Assembly: GCA_001899085.1 (NCBI GenBank)
Contig: MKVB01000003.1
Location: 175,035 to 239,034, forward strand
Source: Devosia sp. 66-14
Lineage (GTDB): Bacteria; Pseudomonadota; Alphaproteobacteria; Rhizobiales; Devosiaceae
Reading direction: 5' to 3'
DNA: 64,000 bases
The notes under the pieces are model-generated. The model was not told where the DNA came from. It did not search any database and was given only the letters and a program-made list of their open reading frames with translations. Made by a program: the position numbers and the translations under genes. This document shows positions 8,325-17,285 of this stretch, one piece after another; position 1 is the first letter of the stretch; the number at the start of each line of letters is the position of its first letter.

Positions 8325-9272
8325 ATGATCCATGCCCGCGGCCTGAAGCGCAGCTTCAAGACCAAGGAAGGTGTGGTGGAGGCGGTACGCGGCCTCGACC
8401 TCGATGTGGCCGAAGGCGAGCTGGTGGCGTTTCTCGGCCCCAATGGCGCCGGCAAATCCACCAGTGTGCGCATGCTGACGACGTTGCTGCCGCCGACCGC
8501 CGGCGCGGCGAGCGTCGCCGGCCACGATGTGCTGCGCGAGGCCAACGCGGTGCGCCGCCGCATCGGCTATGTCGGCCAGGGCGCTGGGGCCGGCGGCTAC
8601 AACAAGCTGCGCGACGAGTTGCTGACACAGGGCGCGGCGCAGCGGATGAGCAAGGCCGAGTCGGCCCGGCGCGCCGACGAACTGATCGGCATGCTGGAGC
8701 TCACCGGGCTCGAAAAGCGCACCGGCATGAGTCTCTCGGGTGGGCAGAAGCGGCGCGTCGATATCGCGCTCGGGCTGATGCACAGCCCCAAAGTGCTGTT
8801 CCTCGACGAGCCTTCCACCGGGCTCGACCCGCATAGCCGCGCAAACCTGTGGGAACACATCGTCAAGCTGAGGAAGTCGACCGGGATGACGATCTTTCTC
8901 ACCACCCACTATCTCGACGAGGCGGACTCGATGGCCGAACGGGTGATGATCATGGACAACGGCCAGATCATCGCCAACGACACGCCGGAGCGCTTGAAGG
9001 CCAACCTCGCCGGCGACCGCATCAGCATCGATGCGGACAATGCGGGGCTTGCCGCCGAACTCGCCGCCAACCTGCCCGAGGCCCGCGAGATCAGCCGCGA
9101 CGGGGCCCGCGTCGGAGTCACGGTGAAGGGCGGCGAAGCGGTGCTGCCGGAGTTCATCCGGGCGCTCGATCAGCGCGGGGCGCGCGTTCTCGCCGCCAAT
9201 GTCCGCCGGCCGACGCTGGACGATGTGTTCCTCGGTCTGACCGGCCGCTCGCTCAGGGAGACCGCAGCATGA
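8325..9272 (+). CDS. ABC transporter ATP-binding protein, DrrA type
   Basis: This 315-residue ATPase powers a drug or lipid exporter together with the permease at 9538. It shows Walker A GPNGAGKST, the signature LSGGQKRR, Walker B VLFLDEPSTGLD and the H-loop TTHYLDEA. The C-terminal extension of about 80 residues with PTLDDVFLGLTG is characteristic of DrrA/daunorubicin-resistance ATPases. The start is ATG 8325 with GAGGAG seven bases upstream; an in-frame ATG at 8310 overlaps that site and is less likely. The divergent tetR probably controls it. Confidence 0.93.
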   Translation: MIHARGLKRSFKTKEGVVEAVRGLDLDVAEGELVAFLGPNGAGKSTSVRMLTTLLPPTAGAASVAGHDVLREANAVRRRIGYVGQGAGAGGYNKLRDELLTQGAAQRMSKAESARRADELIGMLELTGLEKRTGMSLSGGQKRRVDIALGLMHSPKVLFLDEPSTGLDPHSRANLWEHIVKLRKSTGMTIFLTTHYLDEADSMAERVMIMDNGQIIANDTPERLKANLAGDRISIDADNAGLAAELAANLPEAREISRDGARVGVTVKGGEAVLPEFIRALDQRGARVLAANVRRPTLDDVFLGLTGRSLRETAA

Positions 9273-9310
9273 AAGGGCCGTTCGCACCGATCAGAGGGCG
9301 GGCGTTCTTG

Positions 9311-9492
9311 CCTTCTCCCCTTGCGGGAGAAGGTGGCCGAAGGCCGGATGAGGGGTATCTCTCCGCGGCCAGCACCGCTCGTCGCTCTGCTCCGATCGCG
9401 CAGCCCCTGGCTGCGTATCCCTCATCCGGCGCTACGCGCCACCTCGCGGCGAGGGCGAACGCCCTCGCCCGCTGCCCGCAAGGGGAGAAAGC
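9311..9492. repeat. Inverted-repeat element inside the exporter operon (copy 2)
   Basis: The arms start with CCTTCTCCCCTTGCGGGAG (9311) and end with CCCGCAAGGGGAGAAA (about 9476-9490), with CATCCGG-type sub-repeats inside. The element fills the 265-bp gap between the DrrA-like and DrrB-like genes, which in homologous operons are normally adjacent or overlapping. It could weaken read-through or stabilise the upstream message. Confidence 0.75.
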
Positions 9493-9537
9493 AGGCTGGT
9501 GGCTGCCCCTTCTCCCTATGATCAAGGAGACTCACCC

Positions 9538-10287
9538 ATGACCTTCTTCCGAGACGTCGCCACCTCGTTCACCCGCGAGATGAAACCCACTCTCGCCGAT
9601 CCGTCGTGGATGGCCTTCGGGCTGGTGCAGCCGGTGCTCTACCTGGCGTTCTTCGTGCCGCTGCTCAATGTCGGCGGCTCCACCGCCGAGGCACTGCAGT
9701 GGTTCGTGCCGGGGATGATCGTGATGCTGACGCTGTTCGGCACCGCGATGGTCGGCTGGAGCCTCACCGAGGAACTGATGAGCGGGGTGCTGGAGCGCTT
9801 TCTCTCCACGCCGATGAGCCGGCCGGCGCTGATCTTCGGCCGCTCGCTGAAGGAAATGTTCCCGCTGGCGCTGCAGGCTTTGGCGCTGATCCTCCTCGCC
9901 TGGCCGTTCGGGCTGGCGCTCCATCCGATCCAGATGCTGTTCGGGCTGGCGCTGCTGGCGCTGTTCGGCGCCGGGGTGGCGGCGCTCTCCTATGCGCTGG
10001 CCATCGCGGCGCGGCACAACACGTCGCTGTTCTACATGGTGAGCCAGTCGGTGGCGCTGCCGCTGATGCTGCTCGGCGGGGTGCTGCTGCCGATCGAGAA
10101 CGGCCCGGGCTGGCTCTATATCGCCAGCCGGTTCAACCCGCTGACCTACCTGATCGAAGCCGAGCGGGCGCTGTTTACCGGCGAACTGCTCAGCACCACG
10201 GTGCTGTGGGGCGTGCTGGTGGCGCTCGGCACCGCGGTGGTCGGGCTCAGCGTCGGCGCCAAGGCGATCCGCAAGGCGAGCCTCTGA
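9538..10287 (+). CDS. ABC-2 type transporter permease, DrrB type
   Basis: A 249-residue inner-membrane permease with about six hydrophobic helices, the expected partner of the ATPase at 8325. The N-terminal FTREMKPTLADPSWMAFGLVQPVLYL and central FLSTPMSRPALIFGRSLKEM match the DrrB/ABC-2 permease pattern. ATG 9538 is preceded by CAAGGAGACTCACCC, a good ribosome binding site, so the longer reading from 9499 inside the repeat is rejected. The likely function is efflux of a hydrophobic compound. Confidence 0.92.
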   Translation: MTFFRDVATSFTREMKPTLADPSWMAFGLVQPVLYLAFFVPLLNVGGSTAEALQWFVPGMIVMLTLFGTAMVGWSLTEELMSGVLERFLSTPMSRPALIFGRSLKEMFPLALQALALILLAWPFGLALHPIQMLFGLALLALFGAGVAALSYALAIAARHNTSLFYMVSQSVALPLMLLGGVLLPIENGPGWLYIASRFNPLTYLIEAERALFTGELLSTTVLWGVLVALGTAVVGLSVGAKAIRKASL

Positions 10288-10344
10288 CAGCTTCCGGACG
10301 CCGGCGGGCGTCCGGATTCTCCTTCCAGAATCGAGGTCACAGCG

Positions 10345-10557
10345 ATGAACCAGGGTATTACCATCCCCGTCCTCACCGGCACGATCCCCGGCGACAGCGA
10401 CGCGCGAGCGCTCGCTTCGCGCATCGAACTGGCAATCGCCATGGGTCAGCACCAGGTGGCGACCGACCTGCACCGCCGGCTCAGGGCGCTGCCGCTTTCC
10501 GACGCCGAGCGGCAGCGCGTCTATGAGGAATTCGCGGTGCTCGAGCAGTTGCGCTGA
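10345..10557 (+). CDS. Small hypothetical protein
   Basis: A 70-residue protein of mixed charge, probably helical in its second half (SRIELAIAMGQHQVATDLHRRLRAL), with no signal peptide or membrane segment. It begins 57 bases after the DrrB-like gene on the same strand, with GAGGTC upstream of ATG 10345, and precedes the UvrA-like gene. It may belong to the exporter transcript. I do not recognise the family. Confidence 0.6.
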   Translation: MNQGITIPVLTGTIPGDSDARALASRIELAIAMGQHQVATDLHRRLRALPLSDAERQRVYEEFAVLEQLR

Positions 10558-10605
10558 TCGGGATGTCACGACGATCGGCGGGGCTTGCCTTTCCTCGGAA
10601 CATTA

Positions 10606-10622
10606 TTTAACTAACTGGTAAA
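10606..10622. promoter_or_regulatory. Possible operator before the UvrA-like gene
   Basis: TTTAACTAACTGGTAAA is an imperfect palindrome with TTTA/TAAA ends and an AT-rich sequence that stands out from the GC-rich surroundings. It lies 18 bases before the UvrA-like start. It differs from the palindromes near tetR, so a different regulator, or none, may be involved. Confidence 0.35.
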
Positions 10623-10640
10623 GTACGAAAGAGGGTTCGC

Positions 10641-12884
10641 ATGTACGGCTCGATCAAGATCCGCGGGGCGCGGGAGAACAACCTCAAGAACGTGTCGCTC
10701 GACATCCCGAAGCGGAAGATCACGGTGTTCACCGGGGTTTCCGGGTCGGGCAAGTCCTCGCTGGTGTTCGGCACCATCGCGGCGGAAAGCCAGCGGCTGA
10801 TCAACGAGACCTATCCGGCGTTCGTGCAGCAGTTCATGCCGCATTACGGCCAGCCCGACGCCGACGAGCTGGAGAATATCTCGGCCGCCATCATCGTCGA
10901 CCAGCAGCGGCTGGGGGGCAATTCGCGCTCCACCGTCGCCACCGTCACCGATGCGGCGCAGATGCTGCGGGTGATTTTCTCGCGCGCCGCCGAGCCGAAG
11001 CTCGGGGCGCCCGGGCTTTATTCCTACAACGATCCGCGCGGCATGTGCCCCGACTGCGAAGGCATCGGACAGGTCGCGGCGATGGACATGAGCGCGGTGA
11101 TCGACGAGTCGAAATCGCTCAACCAGGGCGCGCTGCTGCCCAAGGATTTTGCGGTCGACAGCTGGTGGTGGGAAATCTACGCCAATTCCGGCCTGTTCGA
11201 CATGGACAAGCCGGTCTCGAAGTTCACCGCCGAGGAGCGGGAGAACCTCCTGACCCTCGACGATGGCCGCAAGATCAAGGTCGGCAAGATCGGCCTCACC
11301 TATGAGGGCGTGGTGGCCAAGCTGAAGAAGGGGCTGGGCTCGAAAGACCCCGAGAACCTGCAGCCGCATGTGCGGGTCGAGTACGACAAGATCTTCACCC
11401 GCGCCACCTGCCCGGCCTGCGGCGGCGCCCGGCTCAACGCGGCGGCGCTGGCCAGCAAGGTCAACGGCAAGTCGATTGCCGAATGCTCGGCGATGCAGGT
11501 TTCCGACCTCGCGCCGTTCGTGCGCTCGATCGAGGCACCGGCCATCAAACCGATGATCGCGGCCCTGGCGGCGCGGCTCGAGAACCTCGTCACCATCGGG
11601 CTGGGCTATCTGAGCCTCGATCGCGAGAGCTCGACGCTATCGGGCGGCGAAAGCCAGCGGGTGAAGATGGTGCGCCATCTCGGTTCGTCCTTGACCGACA
11701 TCACCTATGTGTTCGACGAGCCGAGCGTCGGGCTCCACCCGCATGATGTCGGCCCGCTGGCCGGGCTGATGCAGCAGTTGCGCGACAAGGGCAACACGGT
11801 GCTGATCGTCGAGCACAAGCCCGACATGATCGCCATCGCCGACCACGTGGTCGACATGGGCCCCTTCGCCGGTTCGAAGGGCGGCGAGATCGTCTACGAA
11901 GGCGATTTCGACGGGCTGCTCAAGTCCGGCACGCTGACCGGCAACCACATGAAGAAGCACCAGCCGATCAAGACCGAAGGCCGCAAGGCCAAGGGCCAGC
12001 TGAAGATCGCCCACGCCAGGACCAACAACCTGCGCGATGTGTCGGTGTCGATCCCCGCGGGAGTGCTGACCGTGGTCACCGGCGTCGCCGGGGCGGGCAA
12101 GAGTTCGCTGATCCAGGGTTCGCTGCCGGCTGCCTACCCGGACACGGTGATTATCGACCAGAACCTCAACCGCGGCTCGTCGCGCTCCAACACCGCAACC
12201 TATACCGGCATTCTCGACACGGTCCGCAAGACCTTCGCCAAGGCCAACGGCGTCGACGCGGCGCTGTTCTCGGCCAACTCGAAAGGCGCCTGCCCCGACT
12301 GCAAGGGGCTGGGCGTCACCTATACCGACCTCGCGCACATGGACCCGGTGGCCAGCGTCTGCGAGACCTGCGAGGGCAAGCGCTTCACCGACGAGGTGCT
12401 GCAGCACAAGCTGCGTGGCAAGGCGATCAGCGACGTCTACGAAATGAGCGTCACCGAGGCGACCGAGTTCTTCACCGAACCTGCCATCGCCAAGATCCTC
12501 AAAGGGCTCGACGATGTCGGGCTCGGCTACCTGACGCTGGGCCAGCCGCTCTCAACGCTGTCGGGCGGCGAACGGCAGCGGCTGAAGCTCGCGGCGGAGC
12601 TGGGCAAGTCGGGCAATATCTACGTGCTGGACGAGCCCACCACCGGGCTCCACATGAACGACGTCGACACGCTGATCGGGCTGTTCGACCGACTGGTCGA
12701 TGCCGGCTCGACGGTGATCGTCATCGAGCACAATCTCGACGTGATCAGCCGCGCCGACTGGGTCATCGACCTCGGACCGGGCGCCGGCAACGAGGGCGGC
12801 AGCGTGGTGTTCGAGGGAACCCCGACGGGGCTGAAGAGCGCGAAGGGGAGCCTCACGGGGGCGGCGTTGGCTGCGCGGGGGTAG
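10641..12884 (+). CDS. UvrA-like excinuclease ATPase paralogue (DrrC-like)
   Basis: A 747-residue protein with two ABC modules: Walker [10 protein letters not shown] (32-40), signature LSGGESQR, then Walker [10 protein letters not shown] and signature LSGGERQR, plus zinc-finger cysteines in [16 protein letters not shown] and [16 protein letters not shown]. It is about 190 residues shorter than standard UvrA (about 940) and close to Streptomyces DrrC (about 760), a UvrA paralogue linked to daunorubicin resistance. Such class II UvrA proteins lack much of the UvrB-binding insert. Its position behind a DrrA/DrrB-like exporter supports a drug-tolerance role, removing intercalated compounds from DNA; this is inference. 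ATG 10641 follows AGAGGG. Confidence 0.92.
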   Translation: MYGSIKIRGARENNLKNVSLDIPKRKITVFTGVSGSGKSSLVFGTIAAESQRLINETYPAFVQQFMPHYGQPDADELENISAAIIVDQQRLGGNSRSTVATVTDAAQMLRVIFSRAAEPKLGAPGLYSYNDPRGMCPDCEGIGQVAAMDMSAVIDESKSLNQGALLPKDFAVDSWWWEIYANSGLFDMDKPVSKFTAEERENLLTLDDGRKIKVGKIGLTYEGVVAKLKKGLGSKDPENLQPHVRVEYDKIFTRATCPACGGARLNAAALASKVNGKSIAECSAMQVSDLAPFVRSIEAPAIKPMIAALAARLENLVTIGLGYLSLDRESSTLSGGESQRVKMVRHLGSSLTDITYVFDEPSVGLHPHDVGPLAGLMQQLRDKGNTVLIVEHKPDMIAIADHVVDMGPFAGSKGGEIVYEGDFDGLLKSGTLTGNHMKKHQPIKTEGRKAKGQLKIAHARTNNLRDVSVSIPAGVLTVVTGVAGAGKSSLIQGSLPAAYPDTVIIDQNLNRGSSRSNTATYTGILDTVRKTFAKANGVDAALFSANSKGACPDCKGLGVTYTDLAHMDPVASVCETCEGKRFTDEVLQHKLRGKAISDVYEMSVTEATEFFTEPAIAKILKGLDDVGLGYLTLGQPLSTLSGGERQRLKLAAELGKSGNIYVLDEPTTGLHMNDVDTLIGLFDRLVDAGSTVIVIEHNLDVISRADWVIDLGPGAGNEGGSVVFEGTPTGLKSAKGSLTGAALAARG

Positions 12885-12898
12885 CGCTAAACCGATAG

Positions 12899-13024
12899 AG
12901 ACGGCCCCCTCCCGGCCTCCCCCATAAAGGGGGAGGTGAAGAGTCGGAGGCTCTGTCTTCGATCATGCCAAATGAACCGGCGGGCACCTCCCCCTTTATG
13001 GGGGAGGATGGGAGGGGGCCGTCT
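12899..13024. repeat. Inverted-repeat element between convergent genes (copy 3)
   Basis: The outer arms AGACGGCCCCCTCCC and GGGAGGGGGCCGTCT are exact complements at the two ends. Each half carries its own hairpin built on CCTCCCCC and GGGGGAGG around ATAAA or TTTAT. It fills the whole gap between the UvrA-like gene and the minus-strand gene at 13032 and may serve as a two-way terminator. Confidence 0.8.
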
Positions 13025-13031
13025 GCTTCAG

Positions 13032-13679
13032 TCAGTCCGCCACCTTCTCCAACGCCACCACGTCCTGCAGTTCCTTCGCCCGCGCCTGGAAGGCTTTGGT
13101 GTCCACCGGCCAGGTCGTCGGGTCCGACGGGTCGAACGCCCTGCCCTTCCATTCCTGGTAGATCATGGCGATGCCGGTATCGGTCTTCCTGAACACCGCC
13201 ACCATCACCTCGCCCAGCCCGCGCAGCTTGCCGTTGTCCTTGTAGGCGCCGCAGGCCATCCCGAGGGCTGGGAAGAAGGTGTCGGTCTCTTCGCCGAAGT
13301 TGAAGAAGCCGAGCGCCTCCTCCTTGCAGATCTGCGAGTAACCATACATCGTGGCGCGCCGGTAATCGTCGAGGCTGCGACCCGGCTGCAGGGTCAGCCG
13401 CGCGGCGTAAGTGGTGGTCCAGTCGTCGACCGACTGGCCCTTGGGAAAGAATTCGACGAAGGCCTGGGTGGCATCGCCATAGGTGTTCGATTCGAGCAGG
13501 GGCAGCAGATCCGGCGACAGCCGCTGGGCCGGTGCCAACCAGTCGGGCGTCGGCAGTACGAAGCGATGCCCCAGCGCCGAAAAGCTGAGGTTCACGCCGT
13601 CGCGGCCGAGCGTCGGCGTCTCCTCGGCAATGCTGGGCGAGATGGCCAACAGGGCCAGGGCAAGCAACAGGGTCCGCAT
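13032..13679 (-). CDS. Exported hypothetical protein
   Basis: A 215-residue protein with a clear signal peptide (MRTLLLALALLAISPSIAEE) and no other membrane segment, so probably periplasmic. The mature part has two cysteines (in SQICKEEA and GMACGAYK) that could form a disulfide. The start is set at ATG 13677-13679: GGGAGG stands six bases before it, while the ATG at 13685 touches the ribosome binding site. I do not recognise a characterised family. It converges on the UvrA-like gene. Confidence 0.8.
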   Translation of the reverse strand: MRTLLLALALLAISPSIAEETPTLGRDGVNLSFSALGHRFVLPTPDWLAPAQRLSPDLLPLLESNTYGDATQAFVEFFPKGQSVDDWTTTYAARLTLQPGRSLDDYRRATMYGYSQICKEEALGFFNFGEETDTFFPALGMACGAYKDNGKLRGLGEVMVAVFRKTDTGIAMIYQEWKGRAFDPSDPTTWPVDTKAFQARAKELQDVVALEKVAD

Positions 13680-13750
13680 CGACATCCTCCCGACGAAGCG
13701 GGCGGAACCTATGCGCGCGCGGCCCGGGAGTCGAGCGGGCTTGCGCGACT

Positions 13751-13768
13751 CATAAGTATTGGCTTATG
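13751..13768. promoter_or_regulatory. ArsR-type operator
   Basis: CATAAG (13751-13756), six bases, then CTTATG (13763-13768): a perfect inverted repeat eight bases before the arsR-like start. It is AT-rich against the local background and has the size and layout of ArsR/SmtB operators, so autorepression is likely. Confidence 0.6.
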
Positions 13769-13776
13769 TGTTGGGC

Positions 13777-14088
13777 ATGGAAGCAGATATCTTCAAGGCG
13801 CTGGCCGACCCCAATCGCCGGGCCATGCTGGAGCGGCTGGCGGCGGGCGAACTGAACGCCACCGCGTTGCGCCAGGGATTCGACATCAGCCAGCCGGCCC
13901 TGTCGCAACATCTCGCGGTGCTGCGGGCGGCCGGGCTGATCAACGAACGGCGCGAGGGGCGGCATGTGCACTACGCGGTGAACCCCGACGGCATGGCGCC
14001 GCTGACCGACTGGCTGGCCCGCTACCAGGCGTTCTGGCCGGAGCGGCTGGGCCGGCTGCGTGATTTCCTCAAGGAGATGGACCAATGA
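13777..14088 (+). CDS. ArsR-family transcriptional regulator
   Basis: A 103-residue winged-helix repressor beginning MEADIFKALADPNRRAML, the usual ArsR opening. The recognition helix region is DISQPALSQHLAVLRAAGLI, and the tail is the wing HYAVNPDGMAPLTDWL. No metal-binding CxC pair is seen in the recognition helix, so it belongs to the non-metal class that pairs with SRPBCC proteins. ATG 13777 has no clear Shine-Dalgarno sequence and the operator is very close, so the message may be nearly leaderless. It overlaps the next gene by four bases. Confidence 0.93.
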   Translation: MEADIFKALADPNRRAMLERLAAGELNATALRQGFDISQPALSQHLAVLRAAGLINERREGRHVHYAVNPDGMAPLTDWLARYQAFWPERLGRLRDFLKEMDQ

Positions 14089-14435
14089 GCGAGCCGGTAG
14101 ACTTGCCCGAGCGGGTGATGGTGGAATGCACGCTCGACGAAGCGCCCGACAAGGTGTGGCGGGCGCTGTCGATCCCCGAATTCCGCGACAGCTGGCTGAC
14201 GCCGAAGGCCGATGGCGAGCACTATGCCGCCGAGGTGGTCGAGGCCGAGCCGCCGCGGCGGCTGACGCTCAGCTGGCGCGAGGGCGCCGATGACGCGGCG
14301 GAGCTGGTGACCTTCACCCTGTCACCGACATCCACCGGCGGCACCTGGCTACGGCTGGTGCATGACCGGGTGGCGGCGCCGATGCGGGTGCCGATCCCGG
14401 CCAACGCCAATATCATGATGCTGCGCGCCGCCTAG
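14085..14435 (+). CDS. SRPBCC (AHSA1-like) domain protein
   Basis: A 116-residue protein of the START/SRPBCC fold, the class named for Aha1-like hydrophobic ligand-binding domains. The motif APDKVWRALSIPEFRDSWL at the N-terminus is typical. It is shorter than many relatives (about 140-160). Its ATGA overlap with the ArsR gene marks a two-gene unit found widely in bacteria; the ligand and role of these pairs are poorly known. Confidence 0.85.
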   Translation: MSEPVDLPERVMVECTLDEAPDKVWRALSIPEFRDSWLTPKADGEHYAAEVVEAEPPRRLTLSWREGADDAAELVTFTLSPTSTGGTWLRLVHDRVAAPMRVPIPANANIMMLRAA

Positions 14436-14479
14436 CGCCCGCGCATCCCAACTCAGTACGGTTCTGAAGGAGGTCGCCG

Positions 14480-15115
14480 ATGCGCGACATGATGCAGCTC
14501 GTCCCTATGGTCATCGAACAGTCGAGCCGCGGGGAGCGTTCATTCGATATCTTCTCGCGGCTGCTGCGCGAGCGGATCATTTTCGTCAATGGCGAGGTCG
14601 AGGATCAGATGGCAGCGCTGATCTGCGCCCAGCTGCTGTTCCTCGAGTCCGAGAACCCGGGCAAGGAGATTTCGCTCTACATCAATTCGCCCGGCGGGGT
14701 GGTGACGGCTGGCCTCGCCATTTACGACACCATGCAGTTCATCAAATCGCCGGTGTCGACGCTCTGCATGGGCACCGCCTATTCGATGGGCTCGTTCCTG
14801 CTGGCCGGCGGTGCGCCGGGGCGGCGCATGGCGCTGCCCAATGCCTCGATCCTCGTACACCAGCCCTCGGGCGGGGCGCAGGGCAAGGTCACCGACGTGC
14901 TGATCCATGCCGAGGAGAGCCAGAAGGTGAAGGCGCGGATCAACCGCATCTATGCCAAGCACTGTGGGCGGACGATCGAAGAGGTCGAGCGCACGCTGGA
15001 CCGAGACCGCTACATGTCGCCCGAGGAAGCGCGTGACTGGGGGCTGATCGACGCGATCTTCACCGAGCGGGCGGAGTTTGAGCTGCCGGTGCCGGAGTTG
15101 CCGGTGGGGCGGTAA
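14480..15115 (+). CDS. clpP: ATP-dependent Clp protease proteolytic subunit (orphan ClpP)
   Basis: ClpP forms a barrel of two heptamers that degrades proteins fed by a Clp ATPase. The 211-residue product keeps the full catalytic triad: Ser102 in GTAYSMG, His127 in ILVHQPSGG and Asp176 in DRDRYMS. ATG 14480 follows AAGGAGGTCGCCG, a strong ribosome binding site. No clpX, clpA or trigger factor gene is nearby, so this is probably an additional ClpP, as many Rhizobiales carry several. Whether it works with ClpX or ClpA cannot be told. It converges on the ABC exporter gene. Confidence 0.93.
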   Translation: MRDMMQLVPMVIEQSSRGERSFDIFSRLLRERIIFVNGEVEDQMAALICAQLLFLESENPGKEISLYINSPGGVVTAGLAIYDTMQFIKSPVSTLCMGTAYSMGSFLLAGGAPGRRMALPNASILVHQPSGGAQGKVTDVLIHAEESQKVKARINRIYAKHCGRTIEEVERTLDRDRYMSPEEARDWGLIDAIFTERAEFELPVPELPVGR

Positions 15116-15143
15116 TGGCGCCTGCACCCATTTGAGTGTGAAA

Positions 15144-15274
15144 CCCCTCACCCGTCTCGGCCTTCGGCCGATCCACCCTCTCCCCGACGGGGAGAGGAAT
15201 GGTGCCCATCACCAGCCTCTCAGGATTCTTCTCCCCGTCGGGGAGAAGGTGGCGCGTAGCGCCGGATGAGGGGT
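15144..15274. repeat. Inverted-repeat element between convergent genes (copy 4)
   Basis: CCCTCACCCG...CCTCTCCCCGACGGGGAG at the left is mirrored by CTCCCCGTCGGGGAGAAGG...CCGGATGAGGGG at the right. It occupies most of the gap between clpP and the ABC exporter. The right half, including GGTGGCGCGTAGCGCCGGA, is shared with copies 7 and 8. Confidence 0.75.
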
Positions 15275-15295
15275 GGCGGGCACTCGGGTGAGACC

Positions 15296-17200
15296 CTACC
15301 GATACCCAGCCGCCTGCAGCTCGAACAGCTCCGCATACCGCCCGCCATTCGCCATCAGTTCGGCATGCGTGCCCTGCTCTTCGACCTTGCCGTCGGCCAG
15401 CACGACGATGCGGTCGGCCATGCGGACGGTGGAGAAGCGGTGCGAGATCAGCACCGCCGTGGTGCCTTCGGCGAGGTTCTTGAAGCGGGTGAAGACTTCC
15501 GCCTCGGCGCGCGCATCGAGCGCCGCGGTCGGCTCGTCGAGGATGATGATCTCGGCGTTGCGCATATAGGCGCGGGCAATGGCGATCTTCTGCCACTCGC
15601 CGCCGGACAGGTCCTGGCCCTTCAGGAAGGTGCGGCCGAGCATCTGGTCGTAGCCGGCCGGGAGCTTTCGGATCACCGGGTCGGCGAGGCTCTGCTCGGC
15701 CGCCGAAACGATGCGCTCGCGGTCAGCCGCCACCTCGATACGGCCGACCCCGATATTGTCCGAGGCGGAAAAGCTGTAGCGCAGGAAATCCTGGAAGATG
15801 ACGCCGATATGAGTGCGGAGGTCGGCGGTGGAGAATTCTTTCAGGTCGATGCCGTCAAGCGTGATGCGGCCCTCGTCGGGGTCGTAGAGCCTGGTCATCA
15901 GCTTGACGATGGTGGTCTTGCCGGCGCCGTTCTCGCCCACCAGCGCCAGGGTCTCGCCGGCGGGCACGGTGAAGCTCAGGTTGCGCACCGCCCAGTTTTC
16001 CGAGCCCGGATAGCGGAAGCCGACATTTTCGAACACCAGCCCCTGCCGGACCGGCAGCGGAAAGGCTTTCGGGTGTTTTGGGTCGAGGATGGTCGGCTTG
16101 ATCTCGAAGAAGCTGAACAGGTCGTCGAGATAGAGCGACTGCCCGGCGATCTGGGTGAAGCCGATCAGGATCTGCTGCAGGTAGCCATTGAGCTGCGAGA
16201 AGCTGCCCGACAGGAACACCAGCGTGCCGATGGAGAACTCGCCATGCAGGGTGCGCCAGACGATATAGGCGTAGGCGGCGTAGTAGGTGAGGGTCGAGAT
16301 CGAGGCGAGGAGCCCGGTCTGCAGCGCCCGCCTGATCGACAGGTTCCGGTTCTCGATCAGGATCTGGTCGGACAACCCCCTGAAGCGGCCGGAAAGAAAC
16401 TCGCCGAGGCCGAACAGCTTGATCTCCTTGGCGCTGTCGGCGCTGGCGCCGATCTGGCGCAGATATTCGAGCTGCCGCCGCTCGGGCGAGCGGTTGTGCG
16501 AGATCCAGTAGGCCAGCCGGTTGAAGCGGAACTCGCCCCATACGGCCGGGATCAGCGCCAGCGCCAGCAGACCGATGAGCAGCGGCGCATAGACGAAGAG
16601 GCCGGCGGCGAGCGCGATGGCGGTGATCATCGCCTGCGCCTGGCCGAAGACCTGGGAGATGACGGTCGAGCGGCTCGAGGCCTGGCGGCGCGCCCGCTCC
16701 AGCCGATCCTGATATTCGGACTGTTCGAAGTGCTTCAGGTCGAGCTTGGCGGCATGCTCCATCAGCTCGAGGCTGACGGCATTGGAGTGGCTTTCGCCGA
16801 GGATGTTGTCGACCACGTTGATGGCGCGATTGAAGGCGTCGCGGGCGAACACCAGCACGAACTCCGCCCCAAGCAGCAGCGCGAGATAGGTCAGCCGGCC
16901 GCTCTCCAGCCAGTCGTTGAGCTCGGGGCCGGGACTGGCGAGCCCGGTCTGGTGCACCACTTCGTCGATGATCAGCTTGGTGAGCAGCAGCACCAGCGGC
17001 GGCTGGATGGCGACGATCAGCCGTAGCCCGATGCTGAGGCTCATCAGCCAGGGACTGGTGCGCCACATCTGGGCGAACAGCCGGCCGAGGTGGCGAAAGG
17101 TCTTGAGCCGCTCGCCCTTGTCGAAGGGCAAGGCATCCGGGATATCCGGGCCATTCGCCCCACGTCCCCCGCCACCGACCCTGCCGCCAACGCCACGCAT
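15296..17200 (-). CDS. ABC exporter, fused membrane and ATPase domains
   Basis: A 634-residue half-transporter expected to work as a dimer. Membrane helices span about 45-330, followed by an ATPase with Walker A VGENGAGKTT, signature LSGGEWQK, Walker B IIILDEPTAALD and the H-loop SHRFSTVRMADRI. This layout is that of lipid, peptide or drug exporters (MsbA-like fold). The start chosen is ATG 17198-17200 after AGGGTGA; the reading from 17227 adds nine doubtful residues. The substrate cannot be inferred. It shares the minus strand with the YcxB-like gene 85 bases upstream. Confidence 0.92.
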   Translation of the reverse strand: MRGVGGRVGGGGRGANGPDIPDALPFDKGERLKTFRHLGRLFAQMWRTSPWLMSLSIGLRLIVAIQPPLVLLLTKLIIDEVVHQTGLASPGPELNDWLESGRLTYLALLLGAEFVLVFARDAFNRAINVVDNILGESHSNAVSLELMEHAAKLDLKHFEQSEYQDRLERARRQASSRSTVISQVFGQAQAMITAIALAAGLFVYAPLLIGLLALALIPAVWGEFRFNRLAYWISHNRSPERRQLEYLRQIGASADSAKEIKLFGLGEFLSGRFRGLSDQILIENRNLSIRRALQTGLLASISTLTYYAAYAYIVWRTLHGEFSIGTLVFLSGSFSQLNGYLQQILIGFTQIAGQSLYLDDLFSFFEIKPTILDPKHPKAFPLPVRQGLVFENVGFRYPGSENWAVRNLSFTVPAGETLALVGENGAGKTTIVKLMTRLYDPDEGRITLDGIDLKEFSTADLRTHIGVIFQDFLRYSFSASDNIGVGRIEVAADRERIVSAAEQSLADPVIRKLPAGYDQMLGRTFLKGQDLSGGEWQKIAIARAYMRNAEIIILDEPTAALDARAEAEVFTRFKNLAEGTTAVLISHRFSTVRMADRIVVLADGKVEEQGTHAELMANGGRYAELFELQAAGYR

Positions 17201-17285
17201 CAAAATCACCCTGAAACAAGAGAACAAATCTAAGGTGCGGCGCGGTTTGGGGAAACCAGCAATTCGGGCAGGTTCTTAGCGATAG

